A DNA stretch of 64,000 nt from QHWT01 sp963755695 (GCA_963755695.1 CAVWLB010000010.1:1736001-1800000); one strand, 5' to 3'. Shown: positions 1-11,014, numbered from the stretch's first letter. Numbers and translations: made by a program. The notes: generated from the sequence alone by a model not told the origin.

Positions 1-548
1 CAGTTCAAGCCACCGGAGTCGAGCCCGGGCATCTGTGTCGGCCGCAGGACGGTGGTGAATTCCACGAAGGCGGCCTTCGACGTGGGCTCGGCGCGCTTCA
101 GCACCGACGCGAGCGGGATGCCGACCCACGGAATCACCATCGACCACGCCTCCACGCACCGGTGGCGGTAGATGCGCTCTTCCAGTTCCAACGGCTTGAG
201 TAGATCCTCAAGCTGGTACTCGGCAGGTTTCGCACACGCGCCGTCCATCTTGACCGTCCACGGACTCGTCTTCAGCCGGCCCGCATACCGCTGTGGATCA
301 TTCTTGCCGGTGCCAAACTCGTAATAGTTGTTGTAGCTGGTGATCTCCTCGAAGCTGTTGACCTTCTCGTCGGTGGTCACCATGCGCTTCGTGATATTAG
401 GCAGGGGGGTCTGAGCCTCCGTTCGGCCGGCAGCCAGCGCCCCAAGCGCAAGGCCGGTCGCGAGTTGCATGAATTCGCGACGGCGTAGGTAATGCGCCTC
501 GTCCGTAATTTCCGACGATTTGATGTCGGGCGCCTTTTTGATCAGCAT
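1..548 (-). CDS. msrP: MsrP, protein-methionine-sulfoxide reductase catalytic subunit (N-terminal part, cut by window edge)
   Basis: The minus strand is open from an ATG at 548 to the window edge and encodes about 182 residues of a periplasmic molybdopterin enzyme that reduces methionine sulfoxide in oxidised envelope proteins. The N-terminus carries a twin-arginine signal (RRREFMQLATGLALGALAAG, residues about 23-42). Family-typical stretches follow: SYNNYYEFGTGKNDP, LKTSPWTVKMDG and then YRHRCVEAWSMVIPWVG, where the Cys is the expected molybdenum ligand. The membrane partner MsrQ is not in view. The gene diverges from the kinase at 623 with a 74-bp spacer that must hold both promoters. The family assignment is secure; only the C-terminal part is missing because of the window edge. 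Confidence 0.93.
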   Translation of the reverse strand, partial: MLIKKAPDIKSSEITDEAHYLRRREFMQLATGLALGALAAGRTEAQTPLPNITKRMVTTDEKVNSFEEITSYNNYYEFGTGKNDPQRYAGRLKTSPWTVKMDGACAKPAEYQLEDLLKPLELEERIYRHRCVEAWSMVIPWVGIPLASVLKRAEPTSKAAFVEFTTVLRPTQMPGLDSGGLN

Positions 549-622
549 AGACCGACCCCCACATGGAATAACACCGCCTGAGAGCGGGGCATTCCACCTC
601 CTGCGATATTACAATCTCCTGG

Positions 623-1300
623 ATGCCGGAGCCGACGATAGATCCTCGCTGGGCCGAGCTGTTCTCTGTAATGGTGCACGACGTCCGGACCCCCATGACC
701 GTCGTCGCCGGATACGTGGACATGCTGCTGAAGGAACGGTTCGGACCGCTCACGGACAAACAGCGCCAAATCCTCCAAGAAGTGCAAAAGTCCTGCGGCC
801 GCGTCTCGGGGCTGTTGAAGGAAGGCAGCGAACTGACGAGCATCGAGCGGAAGACGACGTCCCTGAATCGCCGGCCGGCGGACCTGCGCGAAGTGCTTCG
901 AGCGGCCGTCGAACAACTCCCGCGACTGCCCGACCGCGAGGTCCAGGTGGATCTCCAGACCGGCTCCGGAGATGCGGTTTTTCAGGCCGACGTAACCCGG
1001 CTGACCAATGCGTTCACGTCGCTCATCGCCGGACTGCGCCGCGAGGTCGTGTTGACCGATCGATTGATCGTCCGCGAGCAGCGAACGAGCGATGGATTCG
1101 AGATCCGCATTGGCGACGAAGAGACGCTCGCGCTGTTCGACGGAACGTCGATCGCGGAGCTGCCGGTCTTCAATGAATGGCGCGGAGGACTTGGAATGAG
1201 CCTCGCGGTCGCACGACGCATCCTGAACGGACACGGCGGACAGCTTGCGGCGCCGCCCGACGGGCGGAAAACCGGAGCCGTCGTGCTGCTGCGCGCCTAG
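623..1300 (+). CDS. Small soluble histidine kinase with a degenerate ATP-binding domain
   Basis: The 225-residue protein has no transmembrane segment or sensor domain. Residues about 12-80 form a HisKA dimerisation/phosphoacceptor domain with an H-box reading VMVHDVRTPMTVVAGY. The remainder is a HATPase_c-like domain in which the G2-like segment (RGGLGMSLAVARRILNGHGG) is recognisable. The N-box position (ADVTRLTNAFTSLIAG) lacks the usual Asn-rich signature, so catalytic activity is uncertain. No response regulator lies next to it; the nearest regulators are the sigma-54 activators near 15.5 kb, and no link to them can be shown. It starts 74 bp from divergent msrP and ends 73 bp before a convergent glycosyltransferase. 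Confidence 0.75.
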   Translation: MPEPTIDPRWAELFSVMVHDVRTPMTVVAGYVDMLLKERFGPLTDKQRQILQEVQKSCGRVSGLLKEGSELTSIERKTTSLNRRPADLREVLRAAVEQLPRLPDREVQVDLQTGSGDAVFQADVTRLTNAFTSLIAGLRREVVLTDRLIVREQRTSDGFEIRIGDEETLALFDGTSIAELPVFNEWRGGLGMSLAVARRILNGHGGQLAAPPDGRKTGAVVLLRA

Positions 1301-1373
1301 CTGATTCCAGGCTGTTCGCGATCCGCGGCGTTCACAGCGAGCTTGACCTGTCGCAGCGCCGCGGAGGACCGGA

Positions 1374-2360
1374 TCAGAACGACGTATCCGCCCCAACGAG
1401 CAGCCGATCCCGCAGCCGGTACACTCGCAACAGCACTCCGGGAAACGTGCGCATCAGCGCGCACACTACCCGGAGCCGGCGGCTGTTGAAAAACTGATTC
1501 GCCCGTTCGAGGCGTTCCAGCGCGGCATCGGTCTCGAGGCGAAAGAACGCCTGTTTGCCCTCGGCCAGATCCAACCTTGCCCGAAAATATGCCTGCCGCT
1601 CTACGAGTGCGGCCCGGTCATCGGGAGCAAGTTCGAGGCGCGCTGCCAGCCTGTCGAGCACCTGGACGACGACTTGAGCCATCCAGATCGGATTCGCGGA
1701 GAGACTGTCGCGCCGCTTCCGGTATCGGACGAGCACGCGGCGGTGATAACCGATCCGCTCACCCGCGGCGAGAAGCCTGAGCCACAGGTCGAAATCCTCG
1801 ACGCTGCGCAAGGATTCCTCGAACAGTCCGGCGCGCAACAGCGCCTCGCGCCGCGCCAGCACGCTGACGAAGATGTTGCATCTCTGCGTCAGGACGCTGC
1901 GAAAGGTCGGTTCACCATGGGACGGACAGTCGTCCATGAAAGTGCGTCCCGCATGCGGATGATCCCCGATGATCCGCGCGTTGGGGTACACGACTGCGAG
2001 CGACGGATCGGATTCCATGATCGCCACTTGCTCGGCAAGGTACGTCGGCTCCCACTCGTCGTCGCTGTCGAGGAGCGCAATGTACCGGCCGCGAGCCGCT
2101 CGGATTCCGGCATTCCGTGCTCCGGCCAGGCCGCGGTTCTGCTCCAGGACGATGTAGAGGATGCGATCGCGGTACGGAGCGAGTGCAGGTTCCATTTCCC
2201 GCGTATCGGGAGACGCATCGTTGACGACAATGATTTCGTAATCGGTGTACGCCTGAGCAACAACAGACGCGAGCGTGTTCCCTATGAACGCGGCGGTGTT
2301 ATAAGCGGGAATGATGATGCTGACCGTCGGAACGGTGGACATGCGCATCTCTTTCATCAT
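1374..2360 (-). CDS. Family 2 glycosyltransferase
   Basis: This 328-residue protein has an N-terminal GT-A domain with VSIIIPAYNTAAFIGNTLAS at about 13-32, the nucleotide-binding strand IIVVNDASPD, and an acidic LLDSDDEW motif at about 96-103 that would bind the metal and nucleotide sugar. The ED pair of the acceptor region appears in SVEDFDLWLRL. The C-terminal third is helical and basic with no membrane segment, so it is probably a cytoplasmic or peripheral enzyme. The ATG at 2360 overlaps the methyltransferase stop as ATGA, which argues for this start and for translational coupling; an in-frame ATG at 2342 is the alternative. Donor and acceptor cannot be inferred. Confidence 0.88.
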   Translation of the reverse strand: MMKEMRMSTVPTVSIIIPAYNTAAFIGNTLASVVAQAYTDYEIIVVNDASPDTREMEPALAPYRDRILYIVLEQNRGLAGARNAGIRAARGRYIALLDSDDEWEPTYLAEQVAIMESDPSLAVVYPNARIIGDHPHAGRTFMDDCPSHGEPTFRSVLTQRCNIFVSVLARREALLRAGLFEESLRSVEDFDLWLRLLAAGERIGYHRRVLVRYRKRRDSLSANPIWMAQVVVQVLDRLAARLELAPDDRAALVERQAYFRARLDLAEGKQAFFRLETDAALERLERANQFFNSRRLRVVCALMRTFPGVLLRVYRLRDRLLVGADTSF

Positions 2361-3235
2361 CGCCCCTGGGTCGCGACGCGCTCGAACACGAATTCGTTGC
2401 AGCCGAGCCCGACACCGCCACATCGCAGATTGATCAGCGAGAAGCCGCGCTGTCGGCAAAACTCGAAGACAGCCTCCGGCGTCGCCACCTCGTATGGATA
2501 GCCGCCGACCCAATCCACCATATCCCGCCAGCGGTTCATACCACGTTGGTTGTAAGCAGTCCACAAGTCGATATAGCTCGCGGGCCGCGCCTTCATCAGC
2601 GCTTTCAAGAACGCCTTGAGCTCCTGCGGCAGCATCGTGATCGCCGTGAAGGCAGGCCGCGCGACCAGGGGGAGCTTGTTGTAGGTCCGCTTGATTGCCC
2701 GCCACCGCGTCGAGCGGGAGCCGAGATCGTTGTACAGCGCGATGAACAGTTTGCCTCCAGGCCCGACCCGCCGGCACGCCGCGTCGATGGCGTCCCACAT
2801 CCGTCCGGTGTGGTGGAGCACGCCCCAAGAGTAGACAATGTCAAAGTTGCCGAGGGCATTCATATATTGCGAGTCCAGGACGGAGCCCTGCTCGATGGTC
2901 CATTGCGGATCACTCTGGAAGTAGCGACGCCGAAGCTCGACGGCGCAGGCGACGCTGTCCGCGTCGAAATCGAACGAGTGGACCCGGGCGCCCAGACGCC
3001 TGGCGGCAAGGCTGAACAGTCCACTTCCGCACCCGATATCGAGAAAGCTTTTGCCCACTAGTGTCGACTCACGCAACATGACGGCAAGGGAATCCTGCGC
3101 TTGCCGGATGCGCGTCTCGTCGATAATTCGAAGGAATTCCTGCCAGTTCTTGCCAAACGCGAACCGTTCTCCGCGAGCAACTTCTGAATGATAGGAGGAA
3201 GCAGCCGAAGCGGCAGGAGTCGGGGTAGGCAGCAT
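2357..3235 (-). CDS. Class I SAM-dependent methyltransferase
   Basis: This 292-residue protein contains the SAM-binding motif I FLDIGCGSGLFSLAARRLGA at about 64-83, a motif II acidic residue in VHSFDFDADS, and a VYSWGVLHHTG motif typical of small-molecule or glycan methyltransferases. The C-terminal half resembles the extended region of polysaccharide- or lipid-linked methyltransferases rather than RNA enzymes. Its stop codon overlaps the start of the downstream glycosyltransferase, so the two form an operon and probably modify the same glycan. The frame stays open far upstream, but that extension runs antisense to a beta-helix gene terminator and has no family similarity, so the ATG at 3235 is preferred. 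No clear Shine-Dalgarno is seen. Confidence 0.85.
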   Translation of the reverse strand: MLPTPTPAASAASSYHSEVARGERFAFGKNWQEFLRIIDETRIRQAQDSLAVMLRESTLVGKSFLDIGCGSGLFSLAARRLGARVHSFDFDADSVACAVELRRRYFQSDPQWTIEQGSVLDSQYMNALGNFDIVYSWGVLHHTGRMWDAIDAACRRVGPGGKLFIALYNDLGSRSTRWRAIKRTYNKLPLVARPAFTAITMLPQELKAFLKALMKARPASYIDLWTAYNQRGMNRWRDMVDWVGGYPYEVATPEAVFEFCRQRGFSLINLRCGGVGLGCNEFVFERVATQGR

Positions 3236-3306
3236 TGGCACGAGTCGGGCGAACGCGAGAGGTGCTAATTTCGTGCCAGCTGGGCTGGCGGGGCGGGACA
3301 GGTGAC

Positions 3307-3346
3307 GCTGGGTGCCGGTAGCCGCCGCGGCCTTCCGGCACCCAGC
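3307..3346 (-). terminator. Strong hairpin after beta-helix gene A
   Basis: A perfect 12-bp inverted repeat (GCTGGGTGCCGG at 3307-3318 and its complement at 3335-3346) with a 16-nt loop lies 18 bp past the stop of the beta-helix gene. No U-run follows, so it may act as a Rho-assisted terminator or 3' stabiliser. Confidence 0.6.
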
Positions 3347-3363
3347 CTTGCGAGAAGTCTGTC

Positions 3364-6300
3364 TCACTTGAGAATGGTGCCGTCCCCCTTCAGCCCGCCC
3401 GGCGCAATAGCCACGTACTTCTGCGATGAGAGGACGATCTGATCGAAGCGGAACCCGTCCTCCCGGGTCTGCACGCGAATCGTCTGCGGGCCCGCCTTCG
3501 CAAAATATATGAGAGGTCCGAGCACATTCGCGCCCCACCCATTGTCCTGCCAGCCCCATCCGCTGACGCCAGCGTTGGTGTCCTCTTCGAGATTGATGAC
3601 GGTCGCGGACGTTGTGCCGATGCGGTAGATCGGCGCCCCGTCCGCATCCACCGAGTTCGAGAACTGCACGAAGACCGAATCGTTGGCCCACGAGTTGTTC
3701 TGGGCCTTGCCGCGCATCCAGAGGCGATAGGCCGTGTCCGTCTCCGCCTGGAACGTGAGCTCCACGTAATCGGCCGGAGCGGCGAGAGCGCTCGTGAGCT
3801 TCGGCAGGCTGGCGTCGGTGGTGCCAAGGGCGATGCCGTCAGCAGCGGTCGCGTCGCCAATCGCGTGAAAACTGCCGGCCAACGCGGTGACGGCGCCGGC
3901 GCGCAGAACAACCTCCGTTGAATCCATACTCGTAGTCACCGTCGTCGGCGGAAGGATTGTCGTATCGTTCTTCAGTGCACCAGGGGCGATGTTGAAGTAG
4001 GTCGCCGGCGACAGGACGACTTGATCGATTGAGAAGCCGTCCTCGCGCGTCTGAATTCGCAGCTTCTGCGAAGTCCCATCGAAGTAGATCGCTGTCCCGA
4101 GCAGGCCGACGCCATAGCCGTTGTCCTGCCAGCCCCAGCCGCTCACACCGACATCCGGTCCGTCTTCCAGATTTACGGTCGTCGCCGCTGTGGTGCCAAT
4201 GCGATACGTGGGCTCACCGCTCGCGGTGACGCTGCCGCTGAACTGCACGAAGACGGAGTCGTTGGCCCACGAGTTGTTCTGGGCCTTGCCACGTATCCAC
4301 AGGTGATAAGGAGTTCCCCTGGCTGCGACGAATGGCAGCTCGACGTAGTTGACAGGCGATGCCAGCGCGGAAGTGACCTTGGCGGCTCCGCGGTCCGGCT
4401 GGCCAATCGACGCCCCAGCGGCAGCAGTCGGGTCGATCATCACCCGCCAAGTACCTGCCAGCACCGTCGCATCCCTCGCATAGAGAACGATGTCTGGTTT
4501 CGCAATCGGCGCCGGAGCAACGGTGATCGAGAACGTGCCGCGCGCGGACAGATCGGGATAGGTCTGGTCGGAGACTTCAACTGCGAACGAGGACGTGCCC
4601 GCAGCGACTGGAGTGCCGGCAAGAGTTCCTGCCGACGCGTCGATCGACATCCCCTTCGGAAGGGCGCCAGACACGACGCGCCAGCGATAAGTGCCGGTTC
4701 CGCCGGCCGCGTAGATGATGCCACTCGCTGGACGGCCCGCCGTCGCCTCAGGCAACGAGAAACCCGCGATCCGTACGAGGAGTGGCCGGACCGAAAGAGT
4801 AAACCGCTGTGTCGTGGTGTTGCTCGAAGCGGTCGCATCAGTGGCCGTGAACGTGACGGGCCACACGCCGTACTGGGCAGGAACACCACTGAGCGTCGCA
4901 GTCGTGCGATTGAACTGCATACCCGCCGGCAAAGCCCCAGTCATCGACCATGTGTACCGTCCGCTGCCTCCGGTGGCGTTGAGCGTGACGCTGAGAAAGA
5001 CGCCGACCGACCCCCGTGCCAGTTCGCTGGTTGTGATTCTGACGCTTCCTGCCGGCAGACCCGACCATGCGACCTCTGCTGATCTCTCTATCTCGGTAAT
5101 GTTCGCGCCAAGGTCTCGGCCGTCAAAGGCGGCCAGCCTGTAGGAGCTACCAAGGACCAGCGAGTAGTCGCCATTCGAAGGATTGTTGAACTGAGCCATG
5201 TGCGCCGCGACAGCTGGAAAGAAGTTGCCGCCCGGGTACCTGGATGCAGACCCGCCGGCCAGCACGTTGCTCGTGACGATTGCACCAGGAAAGAAGCGAT
5301 CGAGCGTCGGAATTCCCAACGTCCCACCGGCTCCGGCGATTCCATAATGGTTGTGGCGCACCAGATTGTTGGTCAGCTGAAAGCCGGGGATGGTCGCCGA
5401 CCCGTACGCGTAGATGATTGCGGAACCGTTGTGGTCGATCGTGTTGTGATCGAAGACCACGTCGGCAGGCCCGTCTCCAAGCTGCGCCAGCCAGCCGGGT
5501 CCGCCCCATGCCGTGTTCACGTCGTAAAAGAGGTTGTCTCGAAAGGTCAGGCCGCGCGCATATCCGCTTGGACTTCCGTCGTCGGTTCCGAGGACGTTCA
5601 CACCTGCCCCCGCGTGGCGGAAAATGTTGAAACGGAAGGTGACGTCTTCAATCGCACACCAGGTGCACACTCCACCGGAGTTGCGTGGAGTGAGCACGAT
5701 GGCGAATCCCGTTTGCGCAGCCTTCCAGCTGTGCTCCATGACATTGCGGTCGACCAGCACGCGGCGGGCGTTCTTCAATTCGAAGAGGTTCTTGACAGAC
5801 CAGGTCGTGGCAGCGCCCGGACTTCCGGCCGTTCCTGCATGACCATCGTCCACGATGGAGGTCGAGGTAGTCGTCCAGGTACTGGTCGGCACCACCGGGT
5901 AATCGCCCGTAGACGGTGTAGGCAGTCGCGTTCGGAACCGCGGCCCAGGTTACGGCGATCGCGCGCCCCGCGCCGGTTACCGTGACCGACACACTCGCCG
6001 ACGCCCTCGAGCGTGCGTTCACACCCGGCGCGGCCATCCGCTGTGCGACCACTTGGTAGGCATACATTCCTGGCGGAAGCGAACCTGCTCCTGAAACCAC
6101 CGCGTTGACACCGGCGGGTGTCGGGACGATCGGATCGCGCCAGGTGAGGGGTTTGAATAAGTGGTTGTAGCGGAAGGTAATATCCGAAGGAGTCAAGTGA
6201 GCAATCTGCGGATCGACCCCGCCCGTCATGAAGTTCTCGCCTGCCGCCTCGAGGTAGTTGTTCTCGATCAGATACGGACCCGGGCCGTTCATCGCGGCAA

Positions 6301-6919
6301 TCGCCTGGGTATCCTGTCCAACAGCTTTGATGTCGGAGATGTAGCAGTTGATGATCTCGGTGGACGCACTGTTCAATGCGATGCCGCGCTTCTGACCGAT
6401 CAATGGATCTCCGTGGATGTACAGCCGATCGAGGATCAGTGAGGACGGCACCTGATCGAGACTGGTCTGGCTGTCGTCCGCCTGACCGAGCTGCAGGATG
6501 TCTCCAAAGCCACGGCGGTTCGCACCCAGTTCGAGCAGCATCAGCCGATAGTGGTGTGCGCCGCTGGACGTCCTGATGGCCGCGTGTGCATTGCCCGAGC
6601 GAAGAAGCGCCAGCCCGGGTGCGTGCTTGGGCAAAACGCGCACGCCTTTGCCGGGCTGGCGAGGATCTGGAGCAGTACGAATTGTGACGAAGGCGGCGCC
6701 CGATTTCTTCGGCAACACGAAGTTGCCAACATAAGTTCCACCCGGCTGCAACTGGATGGTGTCGCCCGGTGCGGCGGCGTCGATCGCCGCCTGAAGGTTG
6801 CCCCCGGCAGGAACCGCGATGACGCTTCCTGCTTGTGCGCGGGCTGGCGAGGCCGCACCAAGCACGCCAAGACACATCGCAAGACACACTCTCGCCGCAA
6901 CTGAAAACTCGTTGTTCAT
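3364..6919 (-). CDS. Secreted right-handed parallel beta-helix protein A, modular, frameshifted near 5878
   Basis: With one base removed at about 5878 the gene encodes about 1,184 residues. A Sec signal peptide ending ASPARAQA is followed by a parallel beta-helix of pectate-lyase-like type with repeated family motifs (AAIDAAAPGDTIQL, YIHGDPLIGQKRGIALNS, GPGPYLIENNYLEAAGEN). A fibronectin-III-like insert interrupts the helix near residues 280-350, then helix coils resume. The C-terminus holds two He_PIG-like Ig domains and two tandem modules of about 170 residues resembling CBM6/35-type beta-sandwiches, each with a REDGF-DQ-VLS motif. The frameshift is an extra C directly after GTAC on the coding strand. 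The ATG at 6919 follows an AGGTGA Shine-Dalgarno. Enzymatic activity is unknown; a polysaccharide lyase, epimerase or binding role is inferred from the fold. Confidence 0.85.
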
Positions 6920-6978
6920 CACTCACCTGTGAAGCTTTGAGGTCAAACGGCCGGTGATATCGGCCGTCTCGCTTGATG

Positions 6979-6992
6979 GCAACGGCGGTGCC
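6979..6992 (-). promoter_or_regulatory. Sigma-54 (RpoN) promoter for beta-helix gene A
   Basis: Read on the minus strand the site is CGGCACCGCCGTTGCC, with GG and GC exactly 10 nt apart as in the -24/-12 consensus TGGCACG-N4-TTGC. The predicted start near 6967 leaves a leader of about 48 nt containing a good Shine-Dalgarno before the ATG at 6919. Confidence 0.65.
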
Positions 6993-7323
6993 GGAAACAA
7001 CGTCGCGATTACGCTCGAAATTCCGCGACTTTCTTGCTCTGGCGCGAGGGAGTGGAAATCGGAGTTTCCAGGCGGACCAGGCAGATCGCGCGAGGTGCGC
7101 TCCGAATGCAGGAACTCGCGTTGCGCACGGGGCAACGCGAGACGACAGCCCGCGAGACGAGGAAGGAGGGGGCGCTCGCGGCTTTCTCAGTCACTCTGCG
7201 CCCGTCAGATGTGCAATCGAGGATCGGCCAGGAGGGTTCAACGCCCTACGCTTCGCGTTGGCTGGGCAGGACCACCGGTGAGGTCACGATTGTTCGATCG
7301 AGGTGAACAATCGCGAAGTCACC

Positions 7324-7348
7324 CGGCGCGCCGGCCGAGGGCGCGCCG
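7324..7348 (-). terminator. Hairpin after beta-helix gene B
   Basis: A perfect 9-bp stem (CGGCGCGCC at 7324-7332 paired with 7340-7348) with a 7-nt loop lies 10 bp past the stop of gene B. The arms contain two GGCGCGCC octamers. There is no U-tract, so intrinsic termination is uncertain. Confidence 0.5.
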
Positions 7349-7358
7349 ATCGACATGA

Positions 7359-10300
7359 CTACTTGATGGTGGCTGTGGTCTGATCCCGCGAGGTCATGCT
7401 TCCTGCGGTCACTCGCAGGACGACCGGATACACACCCGCGCGCCGGTATGCGTGCTGCACCATCACGCCGACAGTATCGGCGGCTTTGACCGGCACGATT
7501 GTCTTGTCGCCCTCAACCAGGCCGGGTGCAGCATCGTAGTACGCGTCGGTGCTAATCACAATCTGATCGATGCGGACGCCGTCTTCCCGCTGTTGGATTC
7601 GAATCGTCTGCTCACCGTCCTGATTGAAGTAGACCGGCGCGCCAAGCGTTCCATAGCCGGAGTCGGCCCACCCCCACTGCGAGACGCCTGCTCCCCGTCC
7701 GTCCTCGAGGACAATGGCGAGCGCGTTCTTGGAGCCGATGCGCCATGCCGCGGGTGACGTCGGCGTCGGCGAGGTGACGGAGCCGCTGAACTGCACGAAT
7801 ACGGAATCGTTCGCCCAGTGGTCGTTGGCCGCCCGCATCCGAAGCCACACTCGATAGGGCACGCCGGCAGCGGCGTGGAACTTGCCTTCGATGTAGCTCG
7901 ATGGTGCAGAGCGGGCGGTAAGGAACTTCGCGGCGCTCAGATTTGGATTGACGATCGCGACGGCGTCGGCAGCGGAGGCGTCGCTGACCTTCTTCCACGC
8001 CGAACCAGTGATTGCCAACTGTGACGCGTGCAGCACGATGTCGTCGCCGAAGCTCCACGCGTACTGCGCCGTGCTGCCAGTCGGCACACGGGTCGAACCA
8101 GCGTCGAACGTGATTCCTCCGTTGACAGACCCGGTGTATGGCCCACCGGCGGCAGAAACGAGTGCGGACGCCGTCGATGCGATCGTTGCGGTGGTCGATG
8201 CTGCCGCCGACGCAGCATCGTTATCTGTGACTCTCACCGTTATCGGATACACCCCGGCGCGCCCGTACGCGTGTTGCGCGGTGACACCGCTGCCGGTCCC
8301 GTAGGTGGCCGGCAGGATCGTCGTATCGCCCCGCACCAAACCGGGTCTGGTCGTCGCATTCGAGGCTGCGGTGAGCACGAACTGATCCCAGGTAACGCCG
8401 TCCTCGCGCTGCTGGATGCGGACCCTCTTCATGCCGCTCGTCGCGAAGTACACGGGCGCGGCGAGGGTGCCATGGTTCCCGTCGTTCCAGCCCCATCCAC
8501 TCACACCGGTGCCGCTGCCTTCTTCGACCACAACCGGGATCGCCTCAGGAAATCCGATCCGCGCCACAGGAGCGCCAGACACATTCCGGGCGCCGTCGAA
8601 CTGCACGTACAACGAATCGTTCGCCAACGAGTTGCCGGCCGCCCGCATCCGCATCCAGAGTTGGTAGGGTGTGCCCGCAGCGACCGGGACACTGAACTCC
8701 ACGTAGCTTGCCGGCGTCGCTTGTGCCGTGCTCCTTCTCGCGGCGCCTTTGTCCGGATTGTTCAACGCCGCGCCTCCGGCAGCAGTTGAATCCACCAACC
8801 GAATCCACTCAGTACCGTGGATCGCTGTGCCTGGGAGACCCGCTGCCCGCACCAATATCTGATCCCCCCAACTCCAGCGGTAGGTGGAGATCGTGCCGTC
8901 CGAATCGTGAGAGGCCGACCCATCGACCGTGAAATTCACACCAGGCGTGCTCGAGTACGGTCCCCCTGCCGACGCCGTGGGCGTCGCGTTCGCTGTCTCC
9001 GGAGATGACAGCGGCGGGATGATTCCACGCGCCGAGTTGTAAGCGTCGAAATCGACTCCCGCAACAGTGCCGCCGCAGCGAAGTGAGCCCACCACGCTTC
9101 CCGGCAGCAGCTCGTAATTACCTGCGGCGTAATCCACAAACGAGGCGATAAACTGTGCCTCCGTCGGGAAGGCATTAGGGACCGGATAGGGATAGCTGGA
9201 CGACTTGCCGCCTGCGAGGACGTTACAGGTGACCGTCGACCCCGGAAAATATCTGGCGAGGCTGTCCAGGCCCGACGCCGTGCCGTCGCCTCTGATCCCG
9301 TAGAGGTTATGGCGCGACACATTGTTCGTATAGACGAAGCCAGTCCCCCCGCTCCGCCGGCGTACACGATTGCACTGCTCGTGGCGAGGTTGGTGTTGTG
9401 GTCGATGACGATCCCCGTCGGGCCGTTCTGGATGAGAAAGCCCATCGTGTTGCCGCCCCACCTGACCCTGTCGATGTCCTGGAAGACGTTGTTGCGGAAA
9501 GTGACGTTGGTCGTCCGGCCGCTTGGGCTGTTGTCATCGTAGGCGGAGATGTTCGCAATTCCGGATGCATGACGGACGAGATTGTTGGTGAAGACGATGT
9601 CCTTGACCCGAGCCCATGGGGCAGTGTGGTTGCTGTTGCGAGGGGTCAGGACGATGGCGTATCCGAACTGAGCGGCGGCCCAGATGTTTTCGAGGATGTT
9701 GCCGTCAAGCGTGATCCGCTCGGCATTCTTCAGCTCGAAAATATTTTTGACGGTCCACATCGTACCTGACGCGGCAGGCGTTTTGGCCGTCTCTCCGCGG
9801 CCCGTATAAGCAAAGGAAGTCGCCCCACCGGGTGTATCGATGTAGACCTTCTCCCCTCCGGCAGCGGTACCCCGGTAGATTCGGTACTTGTCAGCGCCGG
9901 TCACCCCCGACCAAGACACCGTGACTTTGCCGCCCGACGACACCGTGGCACGCACTTCGGCCGAGGGACGCGAAACAGCCGTGGCCGGGCCCGTGAACAT
10001 CAGTGCGACCACCTTGAAATAGTGGGTTCCGGCCGCGAGGGCTCCTCCGGTCTGGGCGGCTGCTGTAACTCCGGCAGGCGCCGAGAGGATCTCGTTCCGC
10101 CATGCAACCGGTTTCGTGAAGAGGTTGCGACGAAACGTCGCGTCAGCGGGCACGCGATTCGTGACTGCCGGATCAGTACCGCCAAACATCACGTTTTCGC
10201 CGGCAGCTTCCAGATGGTTGTTCGTGATGGTGTAGGGACCGGTACCGTTCCAGCAGGCGATGGCCTGCGTGTCGAATCCAACGTTTTTGATGTCCGCGAT

Positions 10301-10900
10301 GTAGCTGTCGGTGATGGACGTTTTGCCGCTGTTGAGCGCTATCGCTCGCTTCTGCCCCTTGTACTTGTGGCCGTGAATGTACACGTGATCCAGCTCGAGG
10401 TCGTAAGCATTCGCCGCCGTACCGAACTCGCCGAGGTACATGAGCGATTCCCATCCCACGTTCTTCACACCGTCGAAGTCGATGTACTGAATCCGGTAGC
10501 CGTGCGCGCCGGGATCCGTGCGCAGCAGCGGGGCCGACCTGTATTGCCCGCCTCTGCCGACGAGCCGTGGCAGGAGTGAGAGCGATGTGTTCGCGCCTGG
10601 GCGGTCCGACGGGACTAGACGCGTTCCGGGTGCGGGCAGCAGTGAAGCGCTCGCGTCGCTTCGAATGGTGATCCACCCGGTCCCGGCCTTTGCCCGCAGC
10701 TTGTAGTGCCCTACGTACGTTTGTCCCGCCCGCAACAGGATCGTGTCGCCGAATCGCGCGGCATCAATCGCAGCCTGAATATCTGTATAGGTGCACCCGC
10801 TCGAGCACACGGTGATCGTGCCGGCGCGAGCAGGGAGGGACTGGCAGACGAACACGACACACAAAAGGCACAGGAATGCGAATCGCCGCACGTAGGCCAC
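7359..10900 (-). CDS. Secreted right-handed parallel beta-helix protein B with PKD domains, frameshifted near 9345
   Basis: Restoring one G in a coding-strand G6 run (plus-strand C-run 9345-9350) gives about 1,180 residues. A Sec signal (FAFLCLLCVVFVCQSLPARA) precedes a beta-helix closely related to A, C and D (QAAIDAARFGDTILLRAGQTYVG cut short here, YIHGHKYKGQKRAIALNSG, EAAGENVMFGGTDPAV) with an Fn3-like insert. After the helix come two PKD domains (AGGPYSSTPG and AGGPYTGSVN), each broken after its WGD or FGD motif by a CBM-like module of about 180 residues before the closing HAYGRAGVYP or HAYRRAGVYP strand. The GTG at 10900 gives the best signal peptide and lies downstream of the predicted promoter; a TTG at 10942 is the alternative. 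The biochemical role is unknown; cell-surface glycan binding or cleavage is likely. Confidence 0.83.
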
Positions 10901-10938
10901 CTTTGGAACAGTTGGGGTGAACGGGCGCCTGGCCGTGG

Positions 10939-10952
10939 GCAAAAGTAGAGCC
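10939..10952 (-). promoter_or_regulatory. Possible sigma-54 promoter for beta-helix gene B
   Basis: The minus strand reads CGGCTCTACTTTTGCC with the correct 10-nt GG to GC spacing. The -12 element fits well but the -24 element (CGGCTC for TGGCAC) is weak. Predicted transcription from about 10927 favours the GTG start at 10900. Confidence 0.4.
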
Positions 10953-11014
10953 GCGCGCAGAAACCGCTGAATTTCGCCCGGCTGAGGACGGAACGAATTC
11001 GGGCTGTTGTGAAA

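Larger units (their letters stand above)
6920..7358. other. Intergenic region between beta-helix genes A and B
   Basis: This 439-bp stretch contains no convincing gene. It holds the leader and sigma-54-like promoter of gene A near 6979-6992 and the hairpin that follows gene B at 7324-7348. Short open frames between 7000 and 7300 show no family similarity or ribosome binding site. Nothing else is recognised. Confidence 0.7.

Noticed and set aside
3236..3691. An N-terminal extension of the methyltransferase
   Set aside because: It would run through the terminator and 3' end of beta-helix gene A and adds sequence with no similarity to methyltransferases.
4303..5082. Plus-strand frames antisense to beta-helix gene A
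   Set aside because: Composition and position mark them as antisense shadows; no motif or start signal supports them.
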